This document shows positions 18,611-27,601 of a stretch of 64,000 nucleotides of DNA, in pieces. Made by a program: the position numbers and the translations under genes. Position 1 is the first letter of the stretch. Every line of letters starts with the position of its first letter. The notes below the pieces were generated by a model that made no database searches, was not told the origin of the DNA, and was given only the letters and a program-made list of their open reading frames with translations. Origin of the DNA: an uncultured Flavobacteriales bacterium (GTDB lineage: Bacteria > Bacteroidota > Bacteroidia > Flavobacteriales_G > Salibacteraceae); NCBI GenBank assembly GCA_943788775.1, contig CALSRO010000003.1, forward strand, positions 124,001 through 188,000, in the 5' to 3' direction.

Positions 18611-19945
18611 TTAAAGGATGATATTATTAAAGTCTTCTATTTTTTGATCTAGTCTAACGGACCTGTTTACCGGCCAGGTTATTGTTTTCTGATAAGCTTG
18701 ACCTTTTGAATTAACGGCAATCAAATCCATTGTCTTGTCATAGTCCATGTATAGACCAGATAACTCCCAACTATTGTATGTAATAACGGTATTTAGCGAA
18801 TCACAAACTGCATATACTTTACCAACGTTTACCATGGTGTTGGGTACAGAAATACTAACATCAAACTGCGCTAAAACGGGGTCGTTAATTACCTTATCAC
18901 AATTGTATATACCCCAATTGTTGAGATTGAATACGTTCTGAATTGCTTCTATTCTAGCCCACATTCTTTGTTGGTTTTCAATTGCTTCAAAGTATTCTTC
19001 CATTTCAGCAATTGATCTTTCTAAATTTTCAAGGTCCTGTTCTGAGTTATTCTCATCCAAAACAGGTCTTGCAGTGAAGGTAACCTCATCTTGTTTTGGA
19101 TTTTTACCTAAAGTGCTTCGAATAAGTTTGATCGTAAACGTACCATCATTATTGTTAGATAATCTAACATTACTCCAGAGCATGCGCTGGTATTTTCTCT
19201 TAAACGGGTTTTCCTGACCTCTGACCTTAACGTATTCCCATAATCTATTATCTAAATTCATCCCAACAAACTCTCCACCTAAATCATTGTGTCTAAAGTC
19301 TAGCTGAAAATACTTCTCTGTTCTCTTTTTCCTTCTTTGCTTTTCATCTAATTCCCTCTTACCACGTTCAAATAGTGTATCTAATTCTACCAAAACCTCA
19401 GTCCTGGTTGTATTATCCACAGTTTCAAATCGCTCAACTTCTTCCCAGCCTGCGCCATCATTAAAAACATAAGATTTAAACTCGGATGGATTGCTTACCA
19501 TAGAGGCCACCTTGACCTTTACATCTCCAGAGTTGGCAATAAATACATTATCTGTCTCTGTTTTCAATTCGAACATACCTGCACTTCGCAGTTGACCATA
19601 TTTACTACCCATAGGTATTCCAGAGAGGAAAATGTCTTTAGCATTATTAAAAGCTCTGAATAAGAGCTTAACTGTTTTTTTAACTTCCTTTCCATTTGCA
19701 TCTACCAAAGAGTGAGCGTTAATCTCGACTTCGTGGCCAAAGCAATTGTCTACATAGTATGCTCCTATTTCAGGTTCATAGGTAAACTCTACAAATTCAA
19801 CATCTACTCCTTGCAGTGGTGGAGCTACGTGATATTCTTTCTTTTTATTAATTGATAGGAATATACTGGCTGTTGCCGCGGCTAAAACAGCCACGCCTAG
19901 CAATACTTTTTTTCTGCTATTTACTTTTACAGATGATACTTTCAT
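18611..19945 (-). CDS. Unknown membrane-anchored protein
   Basis: A 444-residue protein has a short basic N-terminus, a single membrane segment (about residues 14-30, LLGVAVLAAATASIFLSI) and a large extracytoplasmic part. The middle is rich in charged residues (KRELDEKQRRKKRTEKYF) and a coiled-coil-like stretch lies near 300-340. I recognise no family. It is 14 bases upstream of the SIMPL gene and 24 bases downstream of the propeller gene, so the three are probably co-transcribed and may act together at the cell envelope. Confidence 0.7.
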   Translation of the reverse strand: MKVSSVKVNSRKKVLLGVAVLAAATASIFLSINKKKEYHVAPPLQGVDVEFVEFTYEPEIGAYYVDNCFGHEVEINAHSLVDANGKEVKKTVKLLFRAFNNAKDIFLSGIPMGSKYGQLRSAGMFELKTETDNVFIANSGDVKVKVASMVSNPSEFKSYVFNDGAGWEEVERFETVDNTTRTEVLVELDTLFERGKRELDEKQRRKKRTEKYFQLDFRHNDLGGEFVGMNLDNRLWEYVKVRGQENPFKRKYQRMLWSNVRLSNNNDGTFTIKLIRSTLGKNPKQDEVTFTARPVLDENNSEQDLENLERSIAEMEEYFEAIENQQRMWARIEAIQNVFNLNNWGIYNCDKVINDPVLAQFDVSISVPNTMVNVGKVYAVCDSLNTVITYNSWELSGLYMDYDKTMDLIAVNSKGQAYQKTITWPVNRSVRLDQKIEDFNNIIL

Positions 19946-19969
19946 GATTACTTAATTTAGGATTAGAAC

Positions 19970-21379
19970 TTATTTTTTAACCTCGAACAAAGTCATATTA
20001 CCGTTATGTGAATTGGTAATACAGTATGTGTTCTGGTTTCTTTTAAAGAAAAATGGTGGAGTCTCTGTCTTGTAGTATTGGTTCTTCTTCTCGGATCCAA
20101 TTGCCATTGCTCTAACATTAGCAAAATTTTGACTCACGATGATCAATTCGTCACTCATAAGAAATGCATATTCTGGACCAGACCATTCATCAAAAATTTC
20201 AAACTGCACCACGGTAGACGGACGATCGTAATGTTTCCATGCCGTTTTTATTGTTTTCACTGAAGTACTGGGGGTTTTCCAAAAAAGTGGCATGGGGTCG
20301 TATCTCAACGGCATTGTTTTATTTAAAGAGCCATCAGGAAATTCAGCATACTCAAGAACATCTGGGAAGTAGATGATGCGCGTGTATTTGGTCTTCATGT
20401 CCACTTGGGCAATACCATCCGTTATTGGAAGAATCAAATTATCTCCATCAGCCAAGAAATCTCCACCAGCCCAATAATTAGGGACTTTTATCTTCTCTTC
20501 AATATCACCACTCTTACTCATAACAGCTACGAAATCAAAGGCACTTTCTATTTCCCAACTCTCATTTTCACCAAAATGACCATAACCGTCAAACTCGACT
20601 AAGAATTTGTTCTTATGAGGGATAATTGAATGAGTGTATTCACCCGCTGCTGCTTTCCATAATAATTCACCCGTAGCTCCATTTACAGCATATGTATATC
20701 CATCACCTGCAGAAACCAAAGCATCTTTAACACCATCCATATTCAAATCAGACAATTCTGGTGTGGTATAAAAGTTTGTAGCAGAGATAAATGAAGTGTA
20801 TAACTTGAATGCTACGTATGGAGTGGTGCTAGAAGCAAAACCCTCAAAACTTGGAGTTCGGTAGGTCCATAAGTAAGATCCATCTTCAGGGTCAACGGCT
20901 GACATCTCGCCAGCTTCTGTAACAATTATTAATTCAAGCTTTCCGTCTTTATTGATATCGTTTAGCGCAGGCGCACATTCTACATCACCACTTGTGCGTA
21001 TACGCCATACTTCTTTGATTGATTTTAAATCATAACAGAAAAACTCTTCATTATCATTTCCGAAGTATAGTCGATTACCAATAACCTCCACCCCATTTAC
21101 GTCTGTATCCCAGAACTCTCCTTCTTCCAAAGTGGCTATTAATTCACCCGTAGTAAAATCGAGCACCTTAACACCTGCATTTTCGTCCATGTAGAAAGGA
21201 TCATTCAAATGATCTCCGTTTGAACCGATAATGATCCAATTGTTATAGATCTTAAAATTTGTTCGGAAACTGGTTAAACCTATGTATGTAGACCATTTCT
21301 TATCAAATGCTTCGTACATACTTTGTGCACCTGCTGAAACTCCGGTCAGCAAACACAATATGAAGAGTGCTACTTTCAT
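19970..21379 (-). CDS. PQQ-like beta-propeller repeat protein
   Basis: A 469-residue secreted protein (signal MKVALFILCLLTGVSAGAQ). Blade repeats are visible as VKVLDFTTGELIATLE, SAVDPEDGSYLWTYRT and YAVNGATGELLWKAAAG, the pattern of PQQ-like propellers, interleaved with calcium-binding FG-GAP-like motifs (DINKDGKLELIIV, DLNMDGVKDALVSAGDG). The role is probably structural or binding; no catalytic residues can be named. It is first in a three-gene unit with the unknown protein and the SIMPL protein. Confidence 0.75.
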   Translation of the reverse strand: MKVALFILCLLTGVSAGAQSMYEAFDKKWSTYIGLTSFRTNFKIYNNWIIIGSNGDHLNDPFYMDENAGVKVLDFTTGELIATLEEGEFWDTDVNGVEVIGNRLYFGNDNEEFFCYDLKSIKEVWRIRTSGDVECAPALNDINKDGKLELIIVTEAGEMSAVDPEDGSYLWTYRTPSFEGFASSTTPYVAFKLYTSFISATNFYTTPELSDLNMDGVKDALVSAGDGYTYAVNGATGELLWKAAAGEYTHSIIPHKNKFLVEFDGYGHFGENESWEIESAFDFVAVMSKSGDIEEKIKVPNYWAGGDFLADGDNLILPITDGIAQVDMKTKYTRIIYFPDVLEYAEFPDGSLNKTMPLRYDPMPLFWKTPSTSVKTIKTAWKHYDRPSTVVQFEIFDEWSGPEYAFLMSDELIIVSQNFANVRAMAIGSEKKNQYYKTETPPFFFKRNQNTYCITNSHNGNMTLFEVKK

Positions 21380-21854
21380 GATACTTAGAAATTAGATTAG
21401 CATGAGTAGATCTTCAGTATAGGCGATATATTATTTGGTATTATTTTGAAATCCCTATTAATATACTGTATTATTTTCAATTAACAAAATCTATTCTACG
21501 AATAATATACATTAATCGACTAACGACACACCACAGTGGTTAAGATTTTTTTACTCCCTGTGACTTAAGGAGTTAGAACAACTTAAATAGCATTATATAA
21601 ATAACCTAAACATGGTGAAAAGATGAATGGCCTGTAGAAGGAAATTTTCTCCTAATTGAGGAGATGAGGGTATTAGGCAAAGTAAGCTCTGATAATGCAC
21701 TACTTAATGACGTGTAACTTTTACACTTTAGAAACAAGGTATTTTACAGTCTACTGATGAAATTAGAAAATCATGAACGACTAGTGAATTTTAAAGTTCC
21801 TCACCTCAATACATTACAATCCAATAAAAGATAATAGCTGATGCGGAAGTTTTG
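21380..21854. other. AT-rich intergenic stretch
   Basis: About 475 bases without a supported gene. It should hold the promoter of the propeller operon on the minus strand, but I find no TAnnTTTG match close to the start at 21379. No RNA gene or clear hairpin with a T-run was seen. Confidence 0.6.
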
Positions 21855-22073
21855 TTAAGTCTTTGTTCTAGAGACAGCTCTTATTCTCCTTAATCTGATT
21901 CTCTGGAGTATATAAAATAACGGCAGGCCAATAATCAAAATCGGATATAATACGCAAAATAGAATAAAATTAACCTCATAGTATGACAGGTTCAGTATGT
22001 TCGCTAAATTGATTATAAAATCAGTACAATACGCATAAACATTCATCATAATGTATTGCAAATAGTCTATCAT
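21855..22073 (-). CDS. Small membrane protein of unknown function
   Basis: A 72-residue protein with one strong membrane segment (about residues 30-58) followed by a basic tail (RIRLRRIRAVSRTKT), predicted to leave the C-terminus in the cytoplasm. The N-terminal part is amphipathic. Its start overlaps the stop of the gene at 22070-22312 by 4 bases (ATGA), which supports both as real and co-translated. No family is recognised. Confidence 0.55.
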   Translation of the reverse strand: MIDYLQYIMMNVYAYCTDFIINLANILNLSYYEVNFILFCVLYPILIIGLPLFYILQRIRLRRIRAVSRTKT

Positions 22074-22312
22074 TTTGATTCCTTTTTATACTGTTTGATC
22101 GCAAATTGAACATCTATCGATTTTATTAAAAAGAACCAGATCAACAGAGGAGCCAAAATCACTAAGAAAATAATATTAGCCGAACCATAATTGCCCGTGC
22201 TTCCTAATAATTTTATTATTCCAAAATAAATTTTATTTGTGGTCGATGTATAGGGCTTTAATAGCTTAACATGATGTTCTAAGCAATATTGTGTATTATT
22301 ATGACAAACCAA
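22070..22312 (-). CDS. Small membrane protein of unknown function
   Basis: An 80-residue protein with a hydrophobic segment at about 45-65 (IIFLVILAPLLIWFFLI) and a lysine-rich tail. The N-terminal third (MVCHNNTQYCLEHHVKLL) is rich in Cys and His and may not be part of the protein if translation begins later. It is coupled by a 4-base overlap to the next small membrane gene. The function is unknown. Confidence 0.45.
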   Translation of the reverse strand: MVCHNNTQYCLEHHVKLLKPYTSTTNKIYFGIIKLLGSTGNYGSANIIFLVILAPLLIWFFLIKSIDVQFAIKQYKKESK

Positions 22313-22430
22313 TCTAAAAAGTGATTCAGTAAGTGGTGTTTAAAGATTAGATGTATCCATAGTGATGATGTTCTGCGTCTACGTTATGTGAAGTGAATTA
22401 ATAGGACCACATTCCCTAGCAAGAGCAGCG

Positions 22431-23720
22431 TCAACTCTTGTTGTTCTTTCTCAGATTTTCAAACTTCTCTTTCATGGTTGGGTTACCGCGTGTTAGCTTT
22501 TTAATGGTGAGGTCTTCTGCCTTGTTGTTGGCTAAACGGAGGTTATTCTCCGAGGAAAGAAGCGCGTCTTTGGTTTTTTGAAGGTGATTGATGGTTTTAT
22601 CAATCTCATCGATTGCCGTTTTGAATTTTCTGCTTGCCAAATCATAGTTTCGGGCGAACCCCTCTTTGAAGGTATTTATCTTATCCTCAAAATTGGTAAT
22701 GTCTATGTTTTGGTTTCGCATTAGCTGTAATTCAGTTTTGTACTCCATGGAGTTCATGGCAGCATTCCTGAGCAAAGTGATAATCGGGATGAAGAATTGA
22801 GGTCTTACCACATACATTTTCTCGTATCTATGCGATACATCTACAATACCTTGATTGTAAAATTCATTATCGGCCTCCAGTAAGGAGACCAATACGGCAT
22901 ATTCACAGTTCTTTTCTCTTCTGTCTTTATCCAACTCTTTGAAAAAGTCTTCATTCTTTTTCTTGGTAGCCGTAAGATCGGCCTCATTTTTCATTTCAAA
23001 CATGATGGAAACAATCTCATTTCCCGCTTCATCAAAGTCGCGATAAATGTAGTCGCCCTTACTCCCCGACCTTGCATCATTATCTTTTTCAAACTCGGCA
23101 CGTTGGAAAGCCGTTGCACGCAGTTTATTGAACTCCGACTCACAGTGTTGTTCCAATGTTTCACCCACCATTTTGGTAGATAGCTTCATTTTCATGTCTT
23201 TTCGAAGGGCTATCTCTTCATCTTTCATTTTGATGATGTCATCCTTCGTTTTCAGTTCCGAGGCAAACTTCTCGTTCAGTGATTTCTCAAGAAGCTGTTT
23301 TTCCACTTCTTTATTCTTTACATCGTTGGCCAGGGCATCACGCTCCTTCTCTATCGCTTTTATAGCTTCTGTAACAGAGAGTTTACGCTCGGTCTCCGCG
23401 TTCAGAATTTTAGCTTTCATTTCGTTGATTTCAGCATCTCGCTTGGCCAACTCCTCCATGAGTTGAACCTTACTTTGTGCTTTCAAGTCTGCCAGCTCCT
23501 GATCTTTCTTGGCCAATTCCCGGGCAATTTCATTTTTCACTTTCTCTTCAGCCAATTGAATAGCGGTTTGCTTATCATTCTCGGCAATTTCCAATCGCTC
23601 GTTGAGTTCTTCTTGAAACCGGTGGTCTCTCACTTGCTTCAAGATATCTGCATAACCGGCTTCATCTACTTTAAAAGCCTTTTTGCAGTGCGGACAGGTT
23701 ATTTCATTAATGTTACTCAT
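22431..23720 (-). CDS. DUF2130 domain protein with long coiled coil
   Basis: I start at the ATG at 23720 ([16 protein letters not shown]), because the protein then opens with a CPHC zinc-ribbon half as DUF2130 proteins do; the 17 extra upstream codons look unrelated. The 429-residue protein has a coiled coil over about residues 30-180 and the DUF2130 core after that, with [48 protein letters not shown] and a C-terminal helical tail. The core resembles a PD-(D/E)xK-type nuclease fold (E-x-K in FEMKNE), so a DNA-acting role similar to RmuC has been suggested. I cannot confirm activity. Confidence 0.85.
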   Translation of the reverse strand: MSNINEITCPHCKKAFKVDEAGYADILKQVRDHRFQEELNERLEIAENDKQTAIQLAEEKVKNEIARELAKKDQELADLKAQSKVQLMEELAKRDAEINEMKAKILNAETERKLSVTEAIKAIEKERDALANDVKNKEVEKQLLEKSLNEKFASELKTKDDIIKMKDEEIALRKDMKMKLSTKMVGETLEQHCESEFNKLRATAFQRAEFEKDNDARSGSKGDYIYRDFDEAGNEIVSIMFEMKNEADLTATKKKNEDFFKELDKDRREKNCEYAVLVSLLEADNEFYNQGIVDVSHRYEKMYVVRPQFFIPIITLLRNAAMNSMEYKTELQLMRNQNIDITNFEDKINTFKEGFARNYDLASRKFKTAIDEIDKTINHLQKTKDALLSSENNLRLANNKAEDLTIKKLTRGNPTMKEKFENLRKNNKS

Positions 23721-23830
23721 TGGAGTTACTTTTAATGTTGGATAAAGATAATGCCCATAAGGGCAAGGCATGAATATTTTCAGAAATTGGTAGCGTAAAG
23801 TAGTCGAATTACCCGGTCAACTAAAAGAGT

Positions 23831-24499
23831 CTAATTCACGATAAACTCATCCTTGAAATTATACATCAACCTATCGAGTTCCCAGCCATTCAATTTAGCT
23901 CGCTCTGCAATTTCTAATAAAAACTGCTCTGCTTCATCATAGTTTCTGATTTCATAATTCCATGAATTCAGAATCTTTTTGATTCTATCATCAATGGCAA
24001 TGGAATATCTAAAATCTTCGTGATACACATCCATCATGATATTTCTAGCATATTTATCACCAATCCCAGGGAATCCTTTCAAAAACTTGATTTTAGCATT
24101 TCTTCCTTCTTTACTGAAAAGCGCTTCTTTCGCAGAAAACAGGCCGCCTAATTCCACTATCTTTTTGTAGCAACCTTCAATAAATGCGGCTTTTCTCTTT
24201 GGCATTCTAATTTTAGCTTTTGCACAAATGTCCTCGATATGTTCTAGTCTTTCAGATGCTCCATGTATGCTTTGTAGCACCTCTAATTTCAATTCATTGT
24301 AATTCTCCTTATTGCCTATCAAACCATACCAACCTCTTGAATTTCCCATGGTTGAAAAACTTTGCAATAGATAATGCCATAAAAAATCATCTCTCTTCAT
24401 ATCGTTATAAGTCGACTTGAGTTCTGATAATTTTTTCGCTTCTCTTGAAGCTACTTTCTCAATAATTTCAATGAGTCGGGCTTGACTATTTTTATTCAT
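23831..24499 (-). CDS. HhH-GPD superfamily DNA glycosylase
   Basis: The 222-residue protein has the helix-hairpin-helix and catalytic region of base-excision glycosylases: LKGFPGIGDKYARNIMMDVY followed by AIDDRIKKIL. The Lys after G-I-G-D and the Asp in the later motif occupy the positions of the Lys and Asp used by bifunctional endonuclease III-type enzymes. There is no C-terminal Cys cluster, so no iron-sulphur site. I place the start at the ATG at 24499; the longer frame to 24709 runs into the divergent WYL gene and is not plausible coding sequence. Substrate specificity is unknown. Confidence 0.8.
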   Translation of the reverse strand: MNKNSQARLIEIIEKVASREAKKLSELKSTYNDMKRDDFLWHYLLQSFSTMGNSRGWYGLIGNKENYNELKLEVLQSIHGASERLEHIEDICAKAKIRMPKRKAAFIEGCYKKIVELGGLFSAKEALFSKEGRNAKIKFLKGFPGIGDKYARNIMMDVYHEDFRYSIAIDDRIKKILNSWNYEIRNYDEAEQFLLEIAERAKLNGWELDRLMYNFKDEFIVN

Positions 24500-24541
24500 A
24501 ACTGCAAATTTTAAAATGGCAACAATTAAACTTTGATAAAA

Positions 24542-24549
24542 CAAAGGTA
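24542..24549 (-). promoter_or_regulatory. Candidate -7 box for the glycosylase gene
   Basis: The minus strand reads TACCTTTG, a full TAnnTTTG match, 42 bases upstream of the ATG at 24499. The same bases continue on the plus strand as TACCTTTA (one mismatch), upstream of the WYL gene, so GGTACC is the centre of a nearly symmetric divergent promoter. Confidence 0.4.
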
Positions 24550-24578
24550 CCTTTAACACCCTCAAATAATGAGGCTGC

Positions 24579-25442
24579 ATGAAATTAGATGCTCGACTTA
24601 CGGAAAATATTACCAATGCGCTACATAACGGAGCAAGCAAAGAAGAGCTCTTGGAATTGCTTCGCGTACATCCGGGCACAGGTTCCACCGTTAAGACGCT
24701 AGAGCGCATTTTGTATACGTTGCGGTATGATTACAATCTGGATATAGAATACCGAGATAAGCAGTATAAGCTGCATCACAACACAGGTTCTTCAAAACTG
24801 AACGCAAGCAACTTGTTTCTACAATACAGCCAAATTGCCGGTGAAATGGTTGACACACCTGATTCAGTAGATTTTGGTCCTATTTCCAAAACAGCAGACA
24901 TGACACGCTTGCGAGAGCTCATAGTCGCCATCAAGACCCGTAACCGCATTATGATGCATTACCGTTCTTTTCGGTCGGATGATTCAACCCGCTACTCTAT
25001 CGCACCGCGGAGTTTGAAATTCTGGAACTACCGATGGTACCTGATAGCCGTTAAACTACCCGATGAAGATTTCAGAATATTTGGTGTAGATCGTATCGTA
25101 AAGCTCTCCCCTACATCGGATTTTTTTGAGAAAGATACCTATCCGAAGGTTCCCTCACATATTATTGGTGTCTCTAACTACAGTGAGCCTGCCGAGGATA
25201 TAGTGATTCAAATTGATCCTTATGGTGGACAAATGTTTCAAAGTCTTAGCTATCACCCGTCTCAACGAGTAACTAAATTAGAAAACGGAAACTACAAAGT
25301 AACCTGGCAAGTCGCTGTGAACAAAGAGCTCATAGAACTGCTATGTAGTATTCATCAAGAGTTCAAAATTATTAAACCTACGAGCCTTAAGGTTCAAATG
25401 AATGAACATATTGAAAGATTAAGTAGAAATTTGAGTGCTTAA
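24579..25442 (+). CDS. WYL domain transcriptional regulator
   Basis: A 287-residue protein with an N-terminal winged-helix part (about 1-65), a WYL domain around residues 105-180 (MMHYRSFRSDD, APRSLKFWNYRWYLIAVKL, RIFGVDRIVKL) and a WCX-like C-terminal part (about 190-287). WYL regulators sense nucleic-acid ligands or DNA damage and commonly control DNA-repair or defence genes. It is divergent from the HhH-GPD glycosylase with only 79 bases between the starts, so it probably regulates that gene and itself. The 3' end overlaps the convergent GIY-YIG gene by 4 bases. Confidence 0.85.
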   Translation: MKLDARLTENITNALHNGASKEELLELLRVHPGTGSTVKTLERILYTLRYDYNLDIEYRDKQYKLHHNTGSSKLNASNLFLQYSQIAGEMVDTPDSVDFGPISKTADMTRLRELIVAIKTRNRIMMHYRSFRSDDSTRYSIAPRSLKFWNYRWYLIAVKLPDEDFRIFGVDRIVKLSPTSDFFEKDTYPKVPSHIIGVSNYSEPAEDIVIQIDPYGGQMFQSLSYHPSQRVTKLENGNYKVTWQVAVNKELIELLCSIHQEFKIIKPTSLKVQMNEHIERLSRNLSA

Positions 25443-26083
25443 TCAGTTATTAGGGTCAATAAAAAGTCTTGAATAGTATTAATTTTTAGACCTCTAGTGG
25501 TGGTTCTCTTTTTTGTTTTGCGATTACATATCGGGCTGAATCTGCTGATCAACAAAGATTCAAAGTGTATGGCGTTCTGATTTGGTTGTAATTGTTTGTA
25601 ATAAAAAGAAAAATCATTTAATATTTCATTGCTGTTTGCTTTGAAATACTCAAAAAATTCTGCGGCAAAAGTCAGTCGCTCAATGCTTGTTACTATTCCT
25701 GTATCGCAAAAACGATATGGTTCATTTTCAAAATAGGGTTTGAATGTAGAAGGAATCAAGCGGACTTTAGATTTCGAATTAAATCCTAGTCTGTATCCTC
25801 GATTGGTGAAAGTCTGAATATGTTTTACCCGTCTATCTTGAATAATATTCATGTTATTGGACGAATACGAGCCAATATAAATAACCTCATCTTTGAAAGT
25901 AGCCATATAAATTCCTGGCCCTCTAAACCCATCATCTTTTTCCTTAATTATTTCAAAGGATAGGTTAAATGGAAATGATATTTCACGAAGTTCATTTTTT
26001 ATCGAAGTTTCCGTTTTCTCAATTACTTGAAATATTTCGGTTGCTCTATATTTCTGTATGATGCTCTTATTAATTTGAAAAAT
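25439..26083 (-). CDS. GIY-YIG domain protein with no standard start codon
   Basis: The first ATG (25906) lies inside the catalytic motif. Reading upstream in the same frame the translation runs unbroken to a stop at 26084-26086 and gives DDGFRGPGIYMATFKDEVIYIGSY, split here by the ATG, so the full GIY and YIG halves are present only in the extended frame. The Arg-His pair follows in RVKHIQTF. The extension (about 59 residues) has no ATG, GTG or TTG codon; ATT or ATC starts are possible, or the gene has lost its start. The span given is the whole open region. The C-terminus is basic (NRKTKKRTTTRGLK). GIY-YIG domains cut DNA; the target is unknown. Confidence 0.65.
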   Translation of the reverse strand: MFQINKSIIQKYRATEIFQVIEKTETSIKNELREISFPFNLSFEIIKEKDDGFRGPGIYMATFKDEVIYIGSYSSNNMNIIQDRRVKHIQTFTNRGYRLGFNSKSKVRLIPSTFKPYFENEPYRFCDTGIVTSIERLTFAAEFFEYFKANSNEILNDFSFYYKQLQPNQNAIHFESLLISRFSPICNRKTKKRTTTRGLKINTIQDFLLTLITD

Positions 26084-26091
26084 TTATGAAT

Positions 26092-26111
26092 GATTTCCCC
26101 GCGGGGGAATC
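26092..26111. other. GC-rich near-perfect palindrome
   Basis: A 20-base near-perfect palindrome (GATTTCCC on one side, GGGGAATC on the other, one mismatched pair) stands out in AT-rich DNA between two minus-strand genes. It lacks a T-run on either side, so it is not a standard terminator. It could be a protein-binding site or an mRNA hairpin just upstream of the GIY-YIG frame. Confidence 0.5.
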
Positions 26112-26172
26112 AGAGATTTTAACAATAATCACTTCATTGTGTTATTCAGTTTTCAGCTTTTCAATGTGATGA

Positions 26173-26466
26173 TCAATAAATATACTCCCAAATTATTTCG
26201 TCTCTTTCATTATATAATCGAATATCGTCTGGCCAATTATTTCTCGGATAATCATCTAAATCATCTGCATTTATGGTTATCGAATTCCCATCGGCCATTT
26301 CAATAATAAAAGATGGGCCCTTTCCAACATCTATATCTTCTACCTTATCCCAATCTATTTCTTGTCCATCCAAATAAGCTGTAACAGTTATAGAGTAGCC
26401 ATCATAATTTGCTTCTAAGTAAGGAGGAGTTGCAGGTTCAACTTTGTATGTATTACCGGGAGACAA
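26173..26466 (-). CDS. Small acidic protein of unknown function
   Basis: A 97-residue acidic protein (WDKVEDIDVGKGPSFIIEMA, then NADDLDDYP) without signal or membrane segment. Strand-rich, ending in IIWEYIY. It lies in a row of three small acidic proteins (26173-27557). Such isolated acidic proteins are often immunity proteins of polymorphic toxins, but no toxin is seen nearby, so this is only a guess. Confidence 0.55.
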   Translation of the reverse strand: MSPGNTYKVEPATPPYLEANYDGYSITVTAYLDGQEIDWDKVEDIDVGKGPSFIIEMADGNSITINADDLDDYPRNNWPDDIRLYNERDEIIWEYIY

Positions 26467-26488
26467 AATAATACTTTTGTCATAATTT

Positions 26489-26869
26489 TTATTTAGATGA
26501 TTTTAAAACTTCTTCAGTTAATAAAAAAAGAGTCTTACTATTAATTGTTTGAAGTACAGCATTTTTTAATTCCTCAGATAAATCCCCTGAACCCTCTTCA
26601 ACATAATCAAGATCATCTGAATCAAAAAGGATATCCCAATCAGAATCAGGAGAACAAATAGACCAACTCCCGCATATCTCTTTCCATTCAACCCAATTTT
26701 CATTTATCTCAACCTCTTCAGCTGGGATGTCCAAGAATTTTGCACAATTTGTTTTACAATCTAAAAGTAGACTAACTTGTCCATTTACATCTTCGAAACA
26801 AATTTCAATTTGAGGGATATAAGCTCCAATATTATCAAACCTAAGAGATTGAATTGATATAAAATCCAT
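26489..26869 (-). CDS. Small acidic protein of unknown function
   Basis: A 126-residue acidic cytoplasmic protein (DSDWDILFDSDDLDYVEEGSG near residue 75), beginning MDFISIQSLRFDN. Two conserved-looking Trp motifs (NWVEWKEICGSWSIC) lie in the middle. It sits 22 bases upstream of the gene at 26173-26466, so the two may be co-transcribed. No family is recognised. Confidence 0.55.
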   Translation of the reverse strand: MDFISIQSLRFDNIGAYIPQIEICFEDVNGQVSLLLDCKTNCAKFLDIPAEEVEINENWVEWKEICGSWSICSPDSDWDILFDSDDLDYVEEGSGDLSEELKNAVLQTINSKTLFLLTEEVLKSSK

Positions 26870-27032
26870 ATTTTAGTTTTTTTTTGTACAATTAAGTCAT
26901 AAATTTAATAAAAATTTTTCAGTATTTAGTTGCATAATTATTCTTAACTTACAATTCTGAATATTAGCATTATGAAAGATTTGATTAAATGTTTAGTTGT
27001 TGTGATAAAAAATAAATATTTACAGTAAAAGA

Positions 27033-27557
27033 TCAATGATTTGGAACTTGTAATTCAAAAGTTCCTTTAGTTCCTGAGCGCGTGATAAACCACTCCCCTT
27101 CGAATAGTCCATTATCAGCATTGCGATTTCCGAAGTAGACAAGTGAGTGCTTATTTACATAAGCTTTCTTGAATGTTAGGTGTTTATCAAAAATATAACC
27201 GTTGATTTCAAAAGGGCCTACTTTATCTTCTCCTTTTCCTGAAATCACTTCATTTTCTATTATGAGGTCTAATTCCATTTCGCCTACAGATTGATCTTGA
27301 AACCATTTGCCTGTCGCTTTGATCGTTGGTTTTACTACTTCACTTTGATCATTGAAAGCCAATTGCCAAAGACTATTTAGCTGCTTTTCCAATGTTTCAG
27401 GTAGTGGAGTTGGTGGTTCGTCTGAGTTGATAAATCCACAGTCACCTCTATCATGCTGTTGAGTTAATAAATAGCCTTCGCCTGTTGAGGCATCTTCTAT
27501 TCTTACCTCGTATGAATCAATGTAGTAATCAGGTTCTTCTTCTTTTAAAAATTCCAT
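27033..27557 (-). CDS. Unknown protein, probable two-part cytoplasmic protein
   Basis: A 174-residue protein. Residues 1-75 are acidic (MEFLKEEEPDYYIDSYEVRI), and residues 80-174 form a strand-rich segment (ATGKWFQDQSVGEMELDLIIENEVISGKGEDKVGPFEINGY, broken here at 20 residues by description: KWFQDQ through EINGY) ending in WFITRSGTKGTFEL, a pattern like small lipocalin- or avidin-like barrels. No signal peptide. It lies between the acidic pair and the DUF2779 gene. No function can be given. Confidence 0.55.
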   Translation of the reverse strand: MEFLKEEEPDYYIDSYEVRIEDASTGEGYLLTQQHDRGDCGFINSDEPPTPLPETLEKQLNSLWQLAFNDQSEVVKPTIKATGKWFQDQSVGEMELDLIIENEVISGKGEDKVGPFEINGYIFDKHLTFKKAYVNKHSLVYFGNRNADNGLFEGEWFITRSGTKGTFELQVPNH

Positions 27558-27601
27558 ATTTATGATATTTAATTGTTTGAATAAGAGTCGAAATTAATGT
27601 A

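Noticed and set aside
24500..24709. N-terminal extension of the glycosylase to 24709
   Set aside because: It crosses the divergent promoter and overlaps the WYL gene start; the translated sequence has no glycosylase character.
26092..26111. Palindrome as a Rho-independent terminator
   Set aside because: No T-run on either side.
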